A stretch of DNA of 5,175 bases, taken from the NCBI GenBank assembly GCA_900556945.1, contig USQP01000076.1:1-5175 (forward strand), read 5' to 3'. Position 1 is the stretch's first letter. Every line of letters starts with the position of its first letter. Below, piece by piece: positions 5,133 to 5,175 of this stretch. The translations under genes were made by a program, and so were the position numbers. The notes under the pieces were generated by a model that was not told where the DNA came from, made no database searches, and was given only the letters and a program-made list of their open reading frames with translations. This DNA is from an uncultured Clostridium sp. Its GTDB lineage: Bacteria; Bacillota; Clostridia; TANB77; CAG-508.

Positions 5133-5175
5133 CTGTCTCTTATACACATCTCCGAGCCCACGAGACGCGTAGTAA
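5133..5175 (-). other. Illumina Nextera i7 adapter contamination (right end)
   Basis: Reading outward, this is the Tn5 mosaic end (5133-5151), the Nextera read-2 adapter complement (5152-5166), the index GCGTAGTA (5167-5174) and one further P7 base. It is the exact reverse complement of bases 5-47. On the minus strand it translates into the false N-terminus GSEMCIRDR; in the gatB frame it gives LSLIHISEPTRR. None of this is genomic. Confidence 0.98.

Noticed and set aside
4955..5161. Minus-strand open frame starting in the right adapter.
   Set aside because: It starts in synthetic sequence (GSEMCIRDR) and the rest is antisense to gatB.
1..5175. Perfect 43-bp terminal inverted repeats (5-47 and 5133-5175), as if the window were a transposon.
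   Set aside because: They are Nextera adapter with Tn5 mosaic ends and an index, introduced during library preparation, not a natural element.

Overview
The window is one short contig from a strongly AT-rich, low-GC bacterium. It most likely belongs to the Firmicutes, probably a Clostridia-type lineage. The grounds are the A/T-ending codons, strong AGGAGG-type ribosome binding sites, standard use of TGA as a stop, and a gatCAB operon. Both ends are synthetic: bases 1-47 and 5133-5175 are Illumina Nextera (Tn5) adapter with the same index, left over from library preparation. The biological sequence is therefore about 48-5132, and the genes touching each end are cut off by the contig edge.

Left region (48-1586). 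A small leftward gene, truncated at the edge, encodes a ribbon-helix-helix DNA-binding protein. A 126-bp divergent intergenic region separates it from two rightward genes of unknown function (347-1066 and 1090-1530). That intergenic region holds an 8-bp-arm inverted repeat that is a candidate operator. The two unknown genes are 23 bp apart, and both proteins are charged and end in or near a Lys-rich amphipathic segment. A clear intrinsic terminator at 1560-1586 closes this unit.

Right region (1577-5132). A promoter whose -35 box lies in the descending arm of that terminator appears to start a tight operon: gatC, a HAD-type 5'(3')-deoxyribonucleotidase gene, gatA and gatB (3' end missing). GatC, GatA and GatB form the tRNA-dependent amidotransferase that converts Glu-tRNA(Gln) and/or Asp-tRNA(Asn) to the amidated form. 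The nucleotidase gene sits between gatC and gatA and overlaps gatA by one base (TGATG), so it is probably co-transcribed and translationally coupled.

Between gatA and gatB lies a 120-bp REPIN-like element: two 33-bp palindromic units in inverted orientation (28 of 33 positions match) around an A-rich centre. Its first three bases are the gatA stop codon, and its last base directly precedes the gatB ribosome binding site. The main points of interest are this element inside an essential operon, the nucleotidase inserted in gatCAB, the uncharacterised two-gene unit beside an RHH regulator, and the adapter artefacts that create false protein ends.
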